Notes under the pieces: generated by a model | Databases searched by the model: none | What the model saw: the letters and a program-made list of their open reading frames with translations, nothing else | Told to the model about the DNA's origin: nothing | Shown here: positions 18,898 to 28,294 of the stretch, one piece after another | Position numbering within the stretch: the stretch's first letter is position 1 | Layout of the letters: every line of letters starts with the position of its first letter | NCBI GenBank assembly: GCA_016794625.1 | Contig: JAEUGY010000054.1 | Location: forward strand, 25,435-89,434 | Direction of reading: 5' to 3' | DNA: 64,000 nt | DNA from: Opitutaceae bacterium | GTDB lineage: Bacteria > Verrucomicrobiota > Verrucomicrobiia > Opitutales > Opitutaceae | Program-made: the position numbers and the translations under genes

Positions 18898-20235
18898 TCA
18901 GCGCGTCAGCCGGGCCAGTCGAGCGGCCAAAAAGATGGCGGCGAATGCAAGGCCGCATGCCAGGGCCGCCCAAATGCCGACCGTGCCATAGGGACCGGAT
19001 ACCCCAAGAACGTATCCACCAGGCAAAGCGATCACCCAATAAGCAACGAAGGTGATGACCGTGGGCACCTTGACGTCGCTCAGACCGCGCAACGCTCCCG
19101 ACCCCACCACCTGCCCGCCGTCGAAGATCTGAAAGATCCCTGCGACGATCAACAACTGCGCCGCGAGGGCGACCACTGCGGAGTCATCGACAAACAGGGC
19201 CGCGATCGGACGCGCCGCGATAAAAAACACTCCGGCGAAAATGACCATCAACACGGTGCCGGCGGCCAGCGCGCCAAAGCCAATGGCGCGGAGCCGGTGG
19301 CGCTCTCCGGTCCCCACGACCTCGGCCACTCGCATGCTCACCGCCATGGACAATCCGAGCAAAAACATGAACGTCATCGCCGCGCAGCTGATGGCAATCT
19401 GGTGAGCCGCCAAGGGAACCGTGCCGAGCCACCCGATCATCAGTGCCGCCGCCGAAAACGCTCCGCTCTCGAAAAGAAGCTGTCCGGCGGCGGGCAGCCC
19501 GATGCGCAGCATCTCCCTGATCCGAGTCCAGGCCAGTGCCACGGCCCACCTTTCCGGCCAATAGGAGCGGAAGCGGACATCCAGCGCGAGGCAGAGCACG
19601 ATCGCGATCACGGCCAGCCACCGGGAAATCAAGGTGGCCCAGCCTGCACCGGCCAGGCCGTAGGCAGGCACTCCCCAGTGGCCATAGATGAAAATCCAAT
19701 TGAGGCCCGCATTCACGGCCACCGCCGCCAGCAACACCACCATCGGAATCCGTGGATGTCCCAGCGACTCCGCAAACTGGCGAAACACCTGGAACAGCAA
19801 GGTCGGAACCAGCGACCACGCGATCAGCTTAAAATAGGTCCCCGCCTCCAGCACCACTTCGGGGGGTTGACCGAAACGCTCCAGATGGTCCCCAATCGCA
19901 AGCATCAACACGGTCTCCAACAAGCCAAAGACCACGGCAATGGCGGCTCCATGGCGCAGATACTGGGCGCAGGCCTTCGGTTCGCCCGCGCCTCGGGAAC
20001 GCGCGACCATGACCGCGACCGGCAAGAGCAGGCCGATTCCGACAATGAAAAAGATACCGTAAATCGTCCCGGCGAAGGCGGAGGCCGCCAGGGGGACCGA
20101 ACCGACCCGTCCGATCATCACACTGTCGGTCAGACCCATCAGCATCTGGCTGACCTGGCCCACGATAATGGGTCCCGCCAGGATCAACGTCGTCCTGGTC
20201 TCTCGCCAAACTGTTGCTGTCGCAGTTGAACTCAC
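18898..20235 (-). CDS. MATE-family efflux transporter
   Basis: Inner-membrane multidrug/cation antiporter of the MATE (NorM/DinF) group, 445 aa, with about twelve hydrophobic segments in two similar halves. Family features: GPIIVGQVSQMLMGLTDSVMIGR at the first helices, and in the second half GLPAAGQLLFESGAF followed by AAHQIAI. The substrate is unknown. The GTG start at 20235 gives 12 residues before the first helix. It lies 86 bp downstream of a lipoprotein gene on the same strand, so the two may be co-transcribed. Confidence 0.88.
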   Translation of the reverse strand: MSSTATATVWRETRTTLILAGPIIVGQVSQMLMGLTDSVMIGRVGSVPLAASAFAGTIYGIFFIVGIGLLLPVAVMVARSRGAGEPKACAQYLRHGAAIAVVFGLLETVLMLAIGDHLERFGQPPEVVLEAGTYFKLIAWSLVPTLLFQVFRQFAESLGHPRIPMVVLLAAVAVNAGLNWIFIYGHWGVPAYGLAGAGWATLISRWLAVIAIVLCLALDVRFRSYWPERWAVALAWTRIREMLRIGLPAAGQLLFESGAFSAAALMIGWLGTVPLAAHQIAISCAAMTFMFLLGLSMAVSMRVAEVVGTGERHRLRAIGFGALAAGTVLMVIFAGVFFIAARPIAALFVDDSAVVALAAQLLIVAGIFQIFDGGQVVGSGALRGLSDVKVPTVITFVAYWVIALPGGYVLGVSGPYGTVGIWAALACGLAFAAIFLAARLARLTR

Positions 20236-20321
20236 AAATCGAACACCCCAAGCAAGGTCGAGAACGAAGGCAACCCCTCCGTAAAGCCACGTCCGCGCTC
20301 ACCACCCGCGTGGGATGGCCT

Positions 20322-20774
20322 TCAAGGAATCGCCTGACGTACCCGAACAGCAAAATTGCGTGCCGTCGTTCCGGAGGAAACAAACCGAACCGCTTGGGTG
20401 ACGCGGCCCTCCAACTCAAGCAACCGCCACGGTGTTTGTTCAAGATCGACGAGTCCGTCCGCGTTCCTGAACGCGACACTCAGCTCAACTCGATTAAGTC
20501 CACTCTCACGATTCTTAATGTTGACAACAACCTGCATTTTCCCGTCGGGAAGTACCGAATGCTGGATGCCCGTGCTGCTGATCGTTCGTTGCACCCACGG
20601 GTCCTGAAGCACCAGCTTCTCGGTTTGTTCCAGGGTGAACTTCGTGGTGGTCAACGGCGTCGACGACAGCATGCCCATCTGGCACCCTCCCAATCCGAGG
20701 CCAACCAGCAGGAAAACCCAGCTCCGGACAAAGAGGTGGAAGGAAATCGGATTCGGGCGGGGGACGCGGAACAT
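20322..20774 (-). CDS. YcfL-like (DUF1425) lipoprotein
   Basis: Small predicted lipoprotein (150 aa). A hydrophobic segment ends in LGGC, with Cys31 as the likely lipidated residue. The rest matches the YcfL/DUF1425 pattern: a beta-rich fold with MQVVVNIKNRES near the middle and FRNADG-LVD followed by a W near residue 115, then a C-terminal FVSSGTTARNFAVRVR. E. coli YcfL is an outer-membrane-linked protein of unclear role encoded with LpoB; no lpoB is seen here. The family call comes from the motif pattern alone. Confidence 0.7.
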   Translation of the reverse strand: MFRVPRPNPISFHLFVRSWVFLLVGLGLGGCQMGMLSSTPLTTTKFTLEQTEKLVLQDPWVQRTISSTGIQHSVLPDGKMQVVVNIKNRESGLNRVELSVAFRNADGLVDLEQTPWRLLELEGRVTQAVRFVSSGTTARNFAVRVRQAIP

Positions 20775-20924
20775 CGAGCAAAGGGTCGTTATGCCTTAGG
20801 TGAGGTTAGCCAGGAAAATGTTCCGTCTTTGAACCAATCATCGCGACTTATGACCTGAACCTGAATCCGGTTGAAGGAGAAAAACGTGAGTAAACTCAGG
20901 GCACCGACTTTGTTATCGGCGCGC

Positions 20925-21389
20925 CTATTGCAGCAAGCCCACCTGCCGGATCGCCTCATAACAGCCGATTCCTGCGGCGGTGCTCAAATTGAGCGAACGC
21001 AACGCGGGATTGGCCTGCGGTATCGTGACTCTTTGGTGAACACTCAGTTCGGCATGCAACCAATCCGGTGCGCCCGCACTTTCGCTCCCGAATACGAGGC
21101 CGTCTTCATCGGCAAAGGAGACCGACCAGAAGCTCTGGGAGGTTTTGGTGGTGAACAGCCACAAGCGGCGGGGCCCGACCGGACTGGCGCGAAAGGCCGC
21201 CCAATGAGCATGTTCATGGACGTCCAGTGAATACCAATAGTCCATTCCGGCCCGCTTGAGGTTGCGATCATTGATGGTGTAGCCAAGGGGATGAATCAAG
21301 TGCAGCCGCGAGCGGGTGAGCGCGCACATCCGTCCTACGTTCCCCGTATTCTGGGGTATCTCCGGTTGAAACAGGACGACATGAATCAT
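20925..21389 (-). CDS. trmL: tRNA (cytidine/uridine-34-2'-O)-methyltransferase TrmL
   Basis: SPOUT-class methyltransferase (154 aa) that methylates the wobble ribose of tRNA-Leu using S-adenosylmethionine. The sequence starts MIHVVLFQPEIPQNTGNVGR, exactly the family's N-terminus, so I reject the longer open frame upstream. The knot-forming motifs LVFGSESAG, RVTIPQ and SLNLSTAAGIGCYEA appear in order. It is a stand-alone gene 108 bp from the AraC gene's stop. Confidence 0.92.
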   Translation of the reverse strand: MIHVVLFQPEIPQNTGNVGRMCALTRSRLHLIHPLGYTINDRNLKRAGMDYWYSLDVHEHAHWAAFRASPVGPRRLWLFTTKTSQSFWSVSFADEDGLVFGSESAGAPDWLHAELSVHQRVTIPQANPALRSLNLSTAAGIGCYEAIRQVGLLQ

Positions 21390-21497
21390 AGAGCAGGATG
21401 GATGTGGCGAAGCGCCCGCCGTCCCTACTGCGGAACGCGAAATTCCCAGGGGAGGCAAGCAACGATACCACGCCCCGGGTACAAGACCCTTTCCCCA

Positions 21498-22436
21498 TCA
21501 GGTCGCCTTTCCACCCTGGATCCCGGTCGATAACGGAGGATCCGCGGGCGAGCGCGACGATTGAGCAAGGAAATGACGCGGCGCCTGACCAAAGTGGTTC
21601 TTGAACACACGAGAGAAGTGATAGGGGTCCGAGTACCCGACGGCCGCCGCAACATGTTTGACGGCAAGTCCCTCCCCCGCGAGCAATTGGGCTGCCCGAT
21701 TCATCTTCTTGCGCGTGAGATATTGGAACGGGCTGGGGTAGCCGAATCGTCGAAACACCCGGCAAAGATAGGCCGGCCGCACTCGCAGGTCGCGCGCCAG
21801 TTCACCTAGGTCGTGCAACTGCTCAAAATGTTGGTCGAGATGGGCGCGCCACCGGGAGAAATTCTCCGCCATCGGGGACTCCCGGGGATGCGAAGGCTTC
21901 AGTCCCTCCGAGGCCTTGAGGATGATGATGCGCAGGAATGACGCGCAAATGGTCTCCGCATGGCGGAGATCCCGTGCGCCGTGGGCGATCATCTGGTCGA
22001 AGAGCAGACTCAACGTCTCAATGTCCGGCGATTGCACCGCTGTGCCCGGCATCAGACCTCCATCCCGCAACAGTCCGCGCGACTCGTCACCGAAGAAGTT
22101 AACGAAGTACTTGCTCATCGGCTGATCCTCGCGGCTCGTAATGAGGTGAGGGATGGAGGGGCCGTAGCAGAAGAGGACACCCGGATGAAGTGGGTAAGAT
22201 TGTCTATTCAAGAGCAGGGTGCCCCGGCCGTCGGCCACGTACTCCATCGTCAAACAAGGGAAGCCGCGACGCTCGACCCGGTAGTCGCGATTGCAGACCT
22301 CTCTCCCAGCGGCGATCAAAGACAGATCGCGCCGCTGCGTGATCTGCCGGCGAAAGTAGGCATACCGCGGCGAGGAAACCTGCAGTGAAAACGGAGGCAG
22401 CGGGAGACGGTCTTTCAAGGGCGTAGGCACGGCCAA
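21498..22436 (-). CDS. AraC-family transcriptional regulator
   Basis: DNA-binding regulator (312 aa) with an N-terminal AraC-type cupin (about 20-160; it contains GRGTLLLN and a YGPSIPHLI segment) and a C-terminal double helix-turn-helix of about 100 residues (LGELARDLRVRPAYLCRVFRR and the second helix with AAAVGYSDPYHFSRVFKNHFG). It is divergent from the sugar oxidoreductase/ABC locus and is likely its activator responding to the imported sugar. The start is uncertain: the frame opens at a TTG (22436), and a GTG lies two codons later. No ATG precedes the cupin. Confidence 0.88.
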   Translation of the reverse strand: MAVPTPLKDRLPLPPFSLQVSSPRYAYFRRQITQRRDLSLIAAGREVCNRDYRVERRGFPCLTMEYVADGRGTLLLNRQSYPLHPGVLFCYGPSIPHLITSREDQPMSKYFVNFFGDESRGLLRDGGLMPGTAVQSPDIETLSLLFDQMIAHGARDLRHAETICASFLRIIILKASEGLKPSHPRESPMAENFSRWRAHLDQHFEQLHDLGELARDLRVRPAYLCRVFRRFGYPSPFQYLTRKKMNRAAQLLAGEGLAVKHVAAAVGYSDPYHFSRVFKNHFGQAPRHFLAQSSRSPADPPLSTGIQGGKAT

Positions 22437-22468
22437 GAATATCCATCAGCTCAGACGAGAATGTCCAT
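22437..22468. promoter_or_regulatory. candidate AraC-type operator: tandem direct repeat
   Basis: GAATATCCAT (22437-22446) and GAATGTCCAT (22459-22468) are direct repeats with one mismatch, 22 bp start to start, about two helical turns. AraC-family regulators commonly bind such tandem half-sites. The repeat lies at the start of the araC-like gene and about 90 bp upstream of the divergent sugar operon, which would allow autorepression and activation. Confidence 0.4.
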
Positions 22469-22557
22469 TCCAAGCACCCAGGAAAAAGGCGTAAGATCAT
22501 CCGTCCTCTTGGCGCGCCACTTGGTCCGCCCGTTTTCCCCCACCCTCCTCCGCACCC

Positions 22558-23493
22558 ATGTTATACCGCCCGCTTGGCACGACTGGTCTCTCCGTTTCGG
22601 TGCTCGGTTTCGGGGGTTCCTCCCTGGGCTCCGTGTTCAAGTCAATCGACGAATCGGAAGGCGTGCGCACCGTACACACCGCGCTGGACCATGGAATCAA
22701 CCTGATCGACACCGCACCCTTCTATGGCCTGACGAGGGCGGAGGAAGTGCTAGGCCGGGCCCTGCGCGAGATTCCCCGCGACCGCTACCTGCTTGCGACC
22801 AAGGTAGGACGTTATGGATACAAGTTGGCCGACTTCGACTTTTCAGCCGAGCGGGTGAAACGGAGCGTGGATGAAAGTCTGGCCCGACTAGGGGTCACCC
22901 ACGTCGACTTCATCCAGGTGCACGACATGGAATTCGGCGACCTGCACCAGATCATCCACGAAACGCTGCCCGCCCTGCGCGAGGTGCAGGCGGCGGGCAA
23001 GGCGCGCTTTGTTGGCATCACCGGACTTCCCCTGCGGCTCTTCCGTGAGGTGATGGAACAAGTCGACGTCGACCAGATTCAGTCCTACTGCCGCTACTGT
23101 CTCAATGACCAGGCCCTGGCCGACCACCTGCCCTACTTCAAAGCCAAGGGGGTGGGTGTCTTCAACTCGGCCCCGATCGCCATGCGTCTGCTTAGCCTTG
23201 AAGGCCCACCCCACTGGCATCCGGCACCGGCCGAGCTGAAGGCTCGCTGTGCGGAGGCTGCGCGGCTTTGCGCGGAACGCGGTGGCGACCTGAGTCGTCT
23301 GGCCCTGCAGTTCTCCGTGGCCCATCCCGATATCGCCACCACCATTGTCGGCACCGCCACCCCGGCGCGAATCGTGCAGAATATTCGCGATGCGGCGCAT
23401 CCCCCCGACGAAGACCTGCTCCGAAGCGTGCTCGACGTGCTGCGCCCGGTGCGCAATGTCACGTGGTCGTCCGGTCGCCCGGAAAACAACTGA
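22558..23493 (+). CDS. aldo/keto reductase, aldose (L-galactose/L-fucose-type) dehydrogenase-like
   Basis: NAD(P)-dependent TIM-barrel oxidoreductase (311 aa). It starts LYRPLGTTGLSVSVLGFGGSS, has the catalytic Asp-Tyr in DTAPFYG and the Lys in LLATKVGRYG, and HVDFIQVHDME carries the active-site His. The pattern resembles plant L-galactose dehydrogenase and bacterial L-fucose/D-threo-aldose 1-dehydrogenases, which oxidise the sugar C1 to a lactone. First gene of the locus; the next starts 10 bp downstream. The leader before its ATG is strongly pyrimidine-rich. The substrate is inference. Confidence 0.85.
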   Translation: MLYRPLGTTGLSVSVLGFGGSSLGSVFKSIDESEGVRTVHTALDHGINLIDTAPFYGLTRAEEVLGRALREIPRDRYLLATKVGRYGYKLADFDFSAERVKRSVDESLARLGVTHVDFIQVHDMEFGDLHQIIHETLPALREVQAAGKARFVGITGLPLRLFREVMEQVDVDQIQSYCRYCLNDQALADHLPYFKAKGVGVFNSAPIAMRLLSLEGPPHWHPAPAELKARCAEAARLCAERGGDLSRLALQFSVAHPDIATTIVGTATPARIVQNIRDAAHPPDEDLLRSVLDVLRPVRNVTWSSGRPENN

Positions 23494-23503
23494 GCCCTTT
23501 TCC

Positions 23504-24523
23504 ATGGTCACCTTACGTCTCGAAGCACCTGGTCGGCTCGCGCTCGTCACCACGGACGCCTCGGCCGCGCCGGGCGCTGGCGAGGCCCTGGTTCGCATCC
23601 ACCGGGTGGGCATATGCGGAACCGACCTGCACGCGTTCGGTGGCCGGCAGCCTTTTTTCACCTATCCCAGGATCCTCGGGCATGAACTCGGGGTTGAGGT
23701 CCTTGCGCTGGGAAGCGGGGTGGACGCGGTCGCGGTTGGTGATCGCTGCTCCGTGGAGCCCTACCTCAATTGCGGAGTCTGCATCGCCTGCCGTCGGGGA
23801 AAACCGAATTGCTGCGCCCAACTTCAGGTTCTCGGGGTCCACACGGATGGCGGGATGCGAGAGCATCTGCTCGTTCCTGCCCGCAAGCTCCATCGCTCGG
23901 CGCTGCTTTCTTTCGATCAACTCGCTCTGGTGGAAACACTCGGCATCGGCTGTCATGCGGTCGACCGGGCCCGGATTGAACCCGGTGAATTTGCCCTGGT
24001 GATCGGCGCGGGTCCCATCGGACTCGCCGTCATGCAGTTCGCGGTCGAAGCCGGGGCCCGTGTCATTGTCCTCGACATCAACGAGGCGCGCCTTCGCTTC
24101 TGCCAGCAGCAACTCGGAGTGGCGCACACGCTCCTTGCCACCGCGGGTCCGGTGGTCGACGCCTTGCTGCAGCTGACGGGCGGGGACCTTCCCACCGTCG
24201 TGTTCGATGCGACGGGCAATTCCAAGTCGATGATGGCGGCGTTCGACTACGCCAGCCCGGGAGGACGGTTGGTCTTCGTGGGTCTCGTTCAAGGCGAGAT
24301 CACTTTCAACGATCCCCACTTTCATCGTCGCGAGCTGACCCTGTTGGCCAGCCGTAATGCACGCAGCGAGGACTTCGATCGCATCATCCATCTGATAGAA
24401 TCGGGTCGCATCGATACGACCCCGTGGATCACCCACCGCGCCTCCATCCATGAGACCCCGTCGGTCTTTCCCTCATGGACCCGGCCGGAAACCGGGGTGA
24501 TCAAGGCCATGGTAGAACTTTGA
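23504..24523 (+). CDS. zinc-containing alcohol/polyol dehydrogenase
   Basis: Medium-chain dehydrogenase (339 aa) of the sorbitol/threonine/galactonate dehydrogenase type. The catalytic zinc ligands are in GICGTDLH and GHELGVEV. The structural zinc region retains NCGVCIACRRGKPNCC with four cysteines. The NAD fold has VIGAGPIGLAVMQ and VLDINEARL. I chose the ATG at 23504 since it is 10 bp after the previous stop and matches the family N-terminus. It may oxidise a sugar acid or polyol in the same catabolic route, in the manner of L-galactonate/L-gulonate 5-dehydrogenases. Confidence 0.87.
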   Translation: MVTLRLEAPGRLALVTTDASAAPGAGEALVRIHRVGICGTDLHAFGGRQPFFTYPRILGHELGVEVLALGSGVDAVAVGDRCSVEPYLNCGVCIACRRGKPNCCAQLQVLGVHTDGGMREHLLVPARKLHRSALLSFDQLALVETLGIGCHAVDRARIEPGEFALVIGAGPIGLAVMQFAVEAGARVIVLDINEARLRFCQQQLGVAHTLLATAGPVVDALLQLTGGDLPTVVFDATGNSKSMMAAFDYASPGGRLVFVGLVQGEITFNDPHFHRRELTLLASRNARSEDFDRIIHLIESGRIDTTPWITHRASIHETPSVFPSWTRPETGVIKAMVEL

Positions 24524-24560
24524 ACCTGTCCGTGGTCGTCGCTTTCAATCCTCCCCCTCC

Positions 24561-25538
24561 ATGAAACTCCCCTCGCTCACTTGTCTTGGTCTCCTTCTCG
24601 GCACCGTCGGCCTTCTGCTCGCCGGATGTGGAAAGAAAGAAGCCGCCTCGAATCCATCCGGCGTAAAGAAACTCACCATCGCCGTGGTGCCGAAGGCCAC
24701 GACCCACTCGTATTGGAAATCCGCGCAGGCCGGTGCGGAACGTGCGGCCCGCGAGCTGGGGGTAAACCTGGAATGGCAGGGGCCACTCGACGATTCCAAA
24801 GTCGCAGATCAGATTGGTATCTTCAACAACCTCGCGGCCTCTGGCATCGACGGCATTGTGCTCGCACCGTGTGATGACCGCGCCTTGGTTTCCCATGTTC
24901 GTACCGCGGTTCGTCGCGGGCTGCCGGTCGCAATTTTCGACTCCCCACTCGATGGCAAAGCCGGCGTCGACTACATCAATTTTGTCGCCACGGACAATAA
25001 ACAAGCGGGAGTCACGGCCGCCGAGACGCTGCTGGGCCTGAGTACCGCCCCGGCATTCGGGGGTCGCGTCCTCATGGTGCGATTCACCGAAGGATCCGCC
25101 AGCACCCGCCTGCGCGAGGAGGGGTTCGTCGAAAAACTGGGGTCACAGGCGAAGCTGAAACTTGAAGCGCAACAGTTCACCGACGGTTCGATGGCGGGCG
25201 CCCAGCGCGTGGCGGAGACACTGCTCGGAAACTACGTCAAAAACAACACGCTGGAGCTGGACGGCATCTTTGCCTCCAACCAGCCGACCGCCGAAGGCAC
25301 CTACAATGCCCTGCGCGCCTTGCGGGACAAGGGGGTGGCCATCAAGGCCCCGTTTGTGGGCTTCGATGATTCGGAACTGCTGCTCCAGGGGCTGCAAAAC
25401 GGCATTATCCAAGCTCTTGTGGTGCAGGATCCGGACCGGATGGGCTACCTCGGGGTGAAGTCGGTCGTCGACCACCTGCAAAAGCGCGCCGTCCCGTTGG
25501 TGGTGGATACAGGTGTGACGGTGAAAACCAAGAAGTAG
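24561..25538 (+). CDS. sugar ABC transporter substrate-binding lipoprotein
   Basis: Periplasmic-binding protein of the ribose/galactose (RbsB, Peripla_BP_4) family, 325 aa. A signal peptide ends in LLAGC with Cys23 as lipidation site. The mature fold starts LTIAVVPKATTHSYWKSAQAGAE and includes DGIVLAPCDDRALV, FVATDNKQAG and a late FVGFDDSELL segment, all typical of pentose/hexose-binding proteins. It precedes the ATPase by 7 bp and feeds the permease encoded downstream. Confidence 0.93.
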   Translation: MKLPSLTCLGLLLGTVGLLLAGCGKKEAASNPSGVKKLTIAVVPKATTHSYWKSAQAGAERAARELGVNLEWQGPLDDSKVADQIGIFNNLAASGIDGIVLAPCDDRALVSHVRTAVRRGLPVAIFDSPLDGKAGVDYINFVATDNKQAGVTAAETLLGLSTAPAFGGRVLMVRFTEGSASTRLREEGFVEKLGSQAKLKLEAQQFTDGSMAGAQRVAETLLGNYVKNNTLELDGIFASNQPTAEGTYNALRALRDKGVAIKAPFVGFDDSELLLQGLQNGIIQALVVQDPDRMGYLGVKSVVDHLQKRAVPLVVDTGVTVKTKK

Positions 25539-25545
25539 GTCCGCC

Positions 25546-27099
25546 ATGGTCTCCCCTCCCTCCTCTCCCAGACCTCTGCTCACCATGCAGGGGGTGCAGA
25601 AGCGGTTCGGCGCCACCTACGCACTGCGCGGGGTTGACCTTGAGGTGTCCGCGGGATCGGTACACGCCCTCATCGGCGAAAACGGGGCGGGCAAAAGCAC
25701 CCTGATGAAGACGCTCTCCGGAGCCTACCAAGCCGATGCCGGTGAGATGACCTTCGATGGTCAACCCTACCGTCCCGCCAATCCCCTGGATGCCCGGTCG
25801 CGGGGCGTCTGCATGATCTACCAGGAACTGGCGCTGGCTCCGGATCTCAGCGTCATGGAGAATATCCTGCTGGGCATTGAACCCACCTGGGGGCCCTTCA
25901 TGCGCTGGAGCGAAACCAGATCGATCGCGCAGCGGGCACTGAACGAGGTCGGGCTCGAGACCGTCACGCCCGAAGCCATCGTGGGGCAGCTCTCAATCGC
26001 GAGCCAGCAACTGGTCGAGATCGCGCGGGCGGTCGCCGTGGGCTGCAAAATCCTGGTCCTCGACGAGCCGACCAGCTCCCTCACTCAAAAGGATGTGGCC
26101 AAGTTGTTCTCCTTGGTCCGGCGCCTGAAGGAAAAGGGCATCGCCATCGTCTATATCAGCCACGCGCTCGAAGAGGTGCAGGCTCTTTGTGACCGCTTTA
26201 CCGTCATGCGTGACGGTGAGACCGTCGGGCACGGTCGGGTCAACGAAGTGCCCGTGCACCGCATCATCTCCATGATGGTGGGACGAGAGGTCGCCGATTT
26301 GTATCCACGGTCGGTCCGGCAGCCCACCGAAGTTGTGCTGGAAATGAAGGACTTTGCGGGGGCCAGCCTGCCGCGCAAAGCGGCATTGACCCTGCATCGA
26401 GGGGAAGTGGTCGGCATCGCGGGCCTGATTGGGGCGGGTCGCACCGAAATGCTGCGCTCCCTCTTCGGACTAGAACCTGTCAAGTCGGGCGACGTGCGCA
26501 TCGGCGCGTTTCGCGGTGAAGCCTCACCCGGTCGCCGCTGGGCGCAGGGGGTGGGATTGGTGAGCGAAGATCGCAAGACCGAAGGCCTCGCGCAGAACCT
26601 TTCGATCGCCGAGAACCTCACGCTCACGCGCCTGAGCGGACTGGGACCCTGGCGGTTCATCCGGCCGTCACGGCAACGCGCCGCCTGCAAGCCCTGGATC
26701 GATGCCCTGCCTATCAAATGCCGCGATGCCGGGCAGGCCGTCGAGGATCTCTCCGGCGGCAACCAACAAAAAGTCGCCATTGCCCGGCTGCTTCATCATG
26801 ACGCCGACATCTTCTTGCTCGACGAACCCACCCGAGGCATCGACGTGGGATCGAAGGCCCAGATATACGCCTTGATCGACCGCCTTGCGCTCGGGGATCC
26901 CAGCACTGGCAAGAAGCCCAAGGCCATTCTCGTGGTCAGCAGCTACCTGCCGGAACTCCTGGGCATCTGCGACCGCATCGCGGTCATGACGCGGGGAATC
27001 CTCGGCGAGGCTTTGCCCGTTGCTTCGTGGACAGAGCATTCGCTCATGCTCGCCGCCACGGGGCAGACCAGCGACGCACCTTCCTCGCCTCCGGTGTGA
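25546..27099 (+). CDS. sugar ABC transporter ATP-binding protein (RbsA type)
   Basis: Cytoplasmic ATPase (517 aa) with two fused nucleotide-binding domains, the arrangement of ribose/xylose/galactose importers. The first half has Walker A GENGAGKST, a QLSIASQQLVEIARA signature region and Walker B ILVLDEPTSSLT. The second half has the degenerate Walker A GLIGAGRTE, signature DLSGGNQQKVAIARLL and Walker B IFLLDEPTRGIDVG. Members of this family are often slightly degenerate in one site, as here. Confidence 0.94.
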   Translation: MVSPPSSPRPLLTMQGVQKRFGATYALRGVDLEVSAGSVHALIGENGAGKSTLMKTLSGAYQADAGEMTFDGQPYRPANPLDARSRGVCMIYQELALAPDLSVMENILLGIEPTWGPFMRWSETRSIAQRALNEVGLETVTPEAIVGQLSIASQQLVEIARAVAVGCKILVLDEPTSSLTQKDVAKLFSLVRRLKEKGIAIVYISHALEEVQALCDRFTVMRDGETVGHGRVNEVPVHRIISMMVGREVADLYPRSVRQPTEVVLEMKDFAGASLPRKAALTLHRGEVVGIAGLIGAGRTEMLRSLFGLEPVKSGDVRIGAFRGEASPGRRWAQGVGLVSEDRKTEGLAQNLSIAENLTLTRLSGLGPWRFIRPSRQRAACKPWIDALPIKCRDAGQAVEDLSGGNQQKVAIARLLHHDADIFLLDEPTRGIDVGSKAQIYALIDRLALGDPSTGKKPKAILVVSSYLPELLGICDRIAVMTRGILGEALPVASWTEHSLMLAATGQTSDAPSSPPV

Positions 27100-27156
27100 G
27101 CAAGAGCGACGACGCCAAGCGCCTGCTGCAACCACCCCGATTGACCGAGACCCGTC

Positions 27157-28197
27157 ATGAGTGAACCGACCGACTCCGCCCCATCCCAGTCCAAGCGTGT
27201 GCTGGCCTTTGCCGCCCGACTGGTCGCCCTGGTCTGCGTTTATCTCTTCTTTGCCGTCCTCACGCCCGGCAGCAAAGGTTTCACCTCGGACGCCAATACA
27301 CAGCTGATGTTACAGGACATTGCCGTCGTGGCGATGTGCGCGATCGGCATGACCCTTGTCATCATCGCCGGCGGAATTGACCTGTCGGCCGGCTCGACCA
27401 TTGCGCTGGCGATGATCACGACCGCGTATGTACTCAACCTCGGGCCCAAGGGCGCGGAATGGGTGCGCAGCTCTCCTCATCTCATGCCCATCCTTGCGGT
27501 GCTCGCCGCCATGACGGTCGCTGGAACCGTGGGGTTGATCAACGGCCTGCTGGTGACCTCGTTGCGCATGGTGCCGTTTATCGTCACGCTCGGCACGATG
27601 CAGATGGCACGCGGCCTCGCAAAGCTTGTCGCCAACGAACAGAACATCTATCCCCCGTCGGACGTGGTCGGCGATCTGTGGATCGCTCGCCTGCTCGATC
27701 CCGCGCGGACCGTGTTCACCTTCCCGTTTTTGCCCGCCGCCGTCTGGCTGGTCATCCTCTGCGCATTGCTGGCGTCGTTGTTTCTGCGTTACACCCGGCT
27801 GGGACGGCACGCGTTCGCCGTGGGTTCAAACGAAAAGACAGCGGTGCTTTGCGGAGTGCCCGTGTTGCGCACCAAACTCGCCGTGTACCTGATCAGCGGC
27901 CTCTTCAGCGGACTTGCGGGCATCATTTTCTTTGCCCGGCTGGGCGGCATCGGACAACCGACCGAGGCGATCGGCTACGAGTTGTTTGTGATCGCCGCCG
28001 TGGTCATCGGCGGCGCCAGCCTGCTGGGCGGACGCGGGACCGTGCTCGGCACAATGATCGGTGCGCTGATCATCACCATCCTGCGGAACGGGGGCGTGAA
28101 GATGGGCTGGCCCCAGTACACCCAGGAAATCGTCATGGGGGCGGTCATTGTCGTGGCGGTGGCCATCGACAACCTGAGGAACCGTCGACGGACCTGA
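27157..28197 (+). CDS. sugar ABC transporter permease (RbsC type)
   Basis: Inner-membrane permease (346 aa) with about eight to ten hydrophobic helices. It carries the BPD_transp_2 pattern: GGIDLSAGSTIAL early, GLINGLLVTSLRMVPFIVTLGTM in the middle, the EAA-like GLGRHAFAVGSNEKTA coupling segment, and GGASLLGGRGTVLGTMIGALII late. It forms a homodimeric channel with the upstream ATPase and lipoprotein. It is the last clear transport gene of the locus. Confidence 0.93.
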   Translation: MSEPTDSAPSQSKRVLAFAARLVALVCVYLFFAVLTPGSKGFTSDANTQLMLQDIAVVAMCAIGMTLVIIAGGIDLSAGSTIALAMITTAYVLNLGPKGAEWVRSSPHLMPILAVLAAMTVAGTVGLINGLLVTSLRMVPFIVTLGTMQMARGLAKLVANEQNIYPPSDVVGDLWIARLLDPARTVFTFPFLPAAVWLVILCALLASLFLRYTRLGRHAFAVGSNEKTAVLCGVPVLRTKLAVYLISGLFSGLAGIIFFARLGGIGQPTEAIGYELFVIAAVVIGGASLLGGRGTVLGTMIGALIITILRNGGVKMGWPQYTQEIVMGAVIVVAVAIDNLRNRRRT

Positions 28198-28294
28198 GGG
28201 ATGGATTCCGGGCGGCCGCGTCGTCCACGAGGTCAGGGCGAGCCACCGGGAGAATGGCTTTGAAACCGCTGCGTGCGAGCGCCAGGCTGGATCG

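Noticed and set aside
18760..20229. 489-codon plus-strand frame under the MATE gene
   Set aside because: Antisense to a MATE transporter with clear membrane helices; the frame reads as a hydrophilic His/Gln/Arg-rich stretch, the usual complement of hydrophobic codons.
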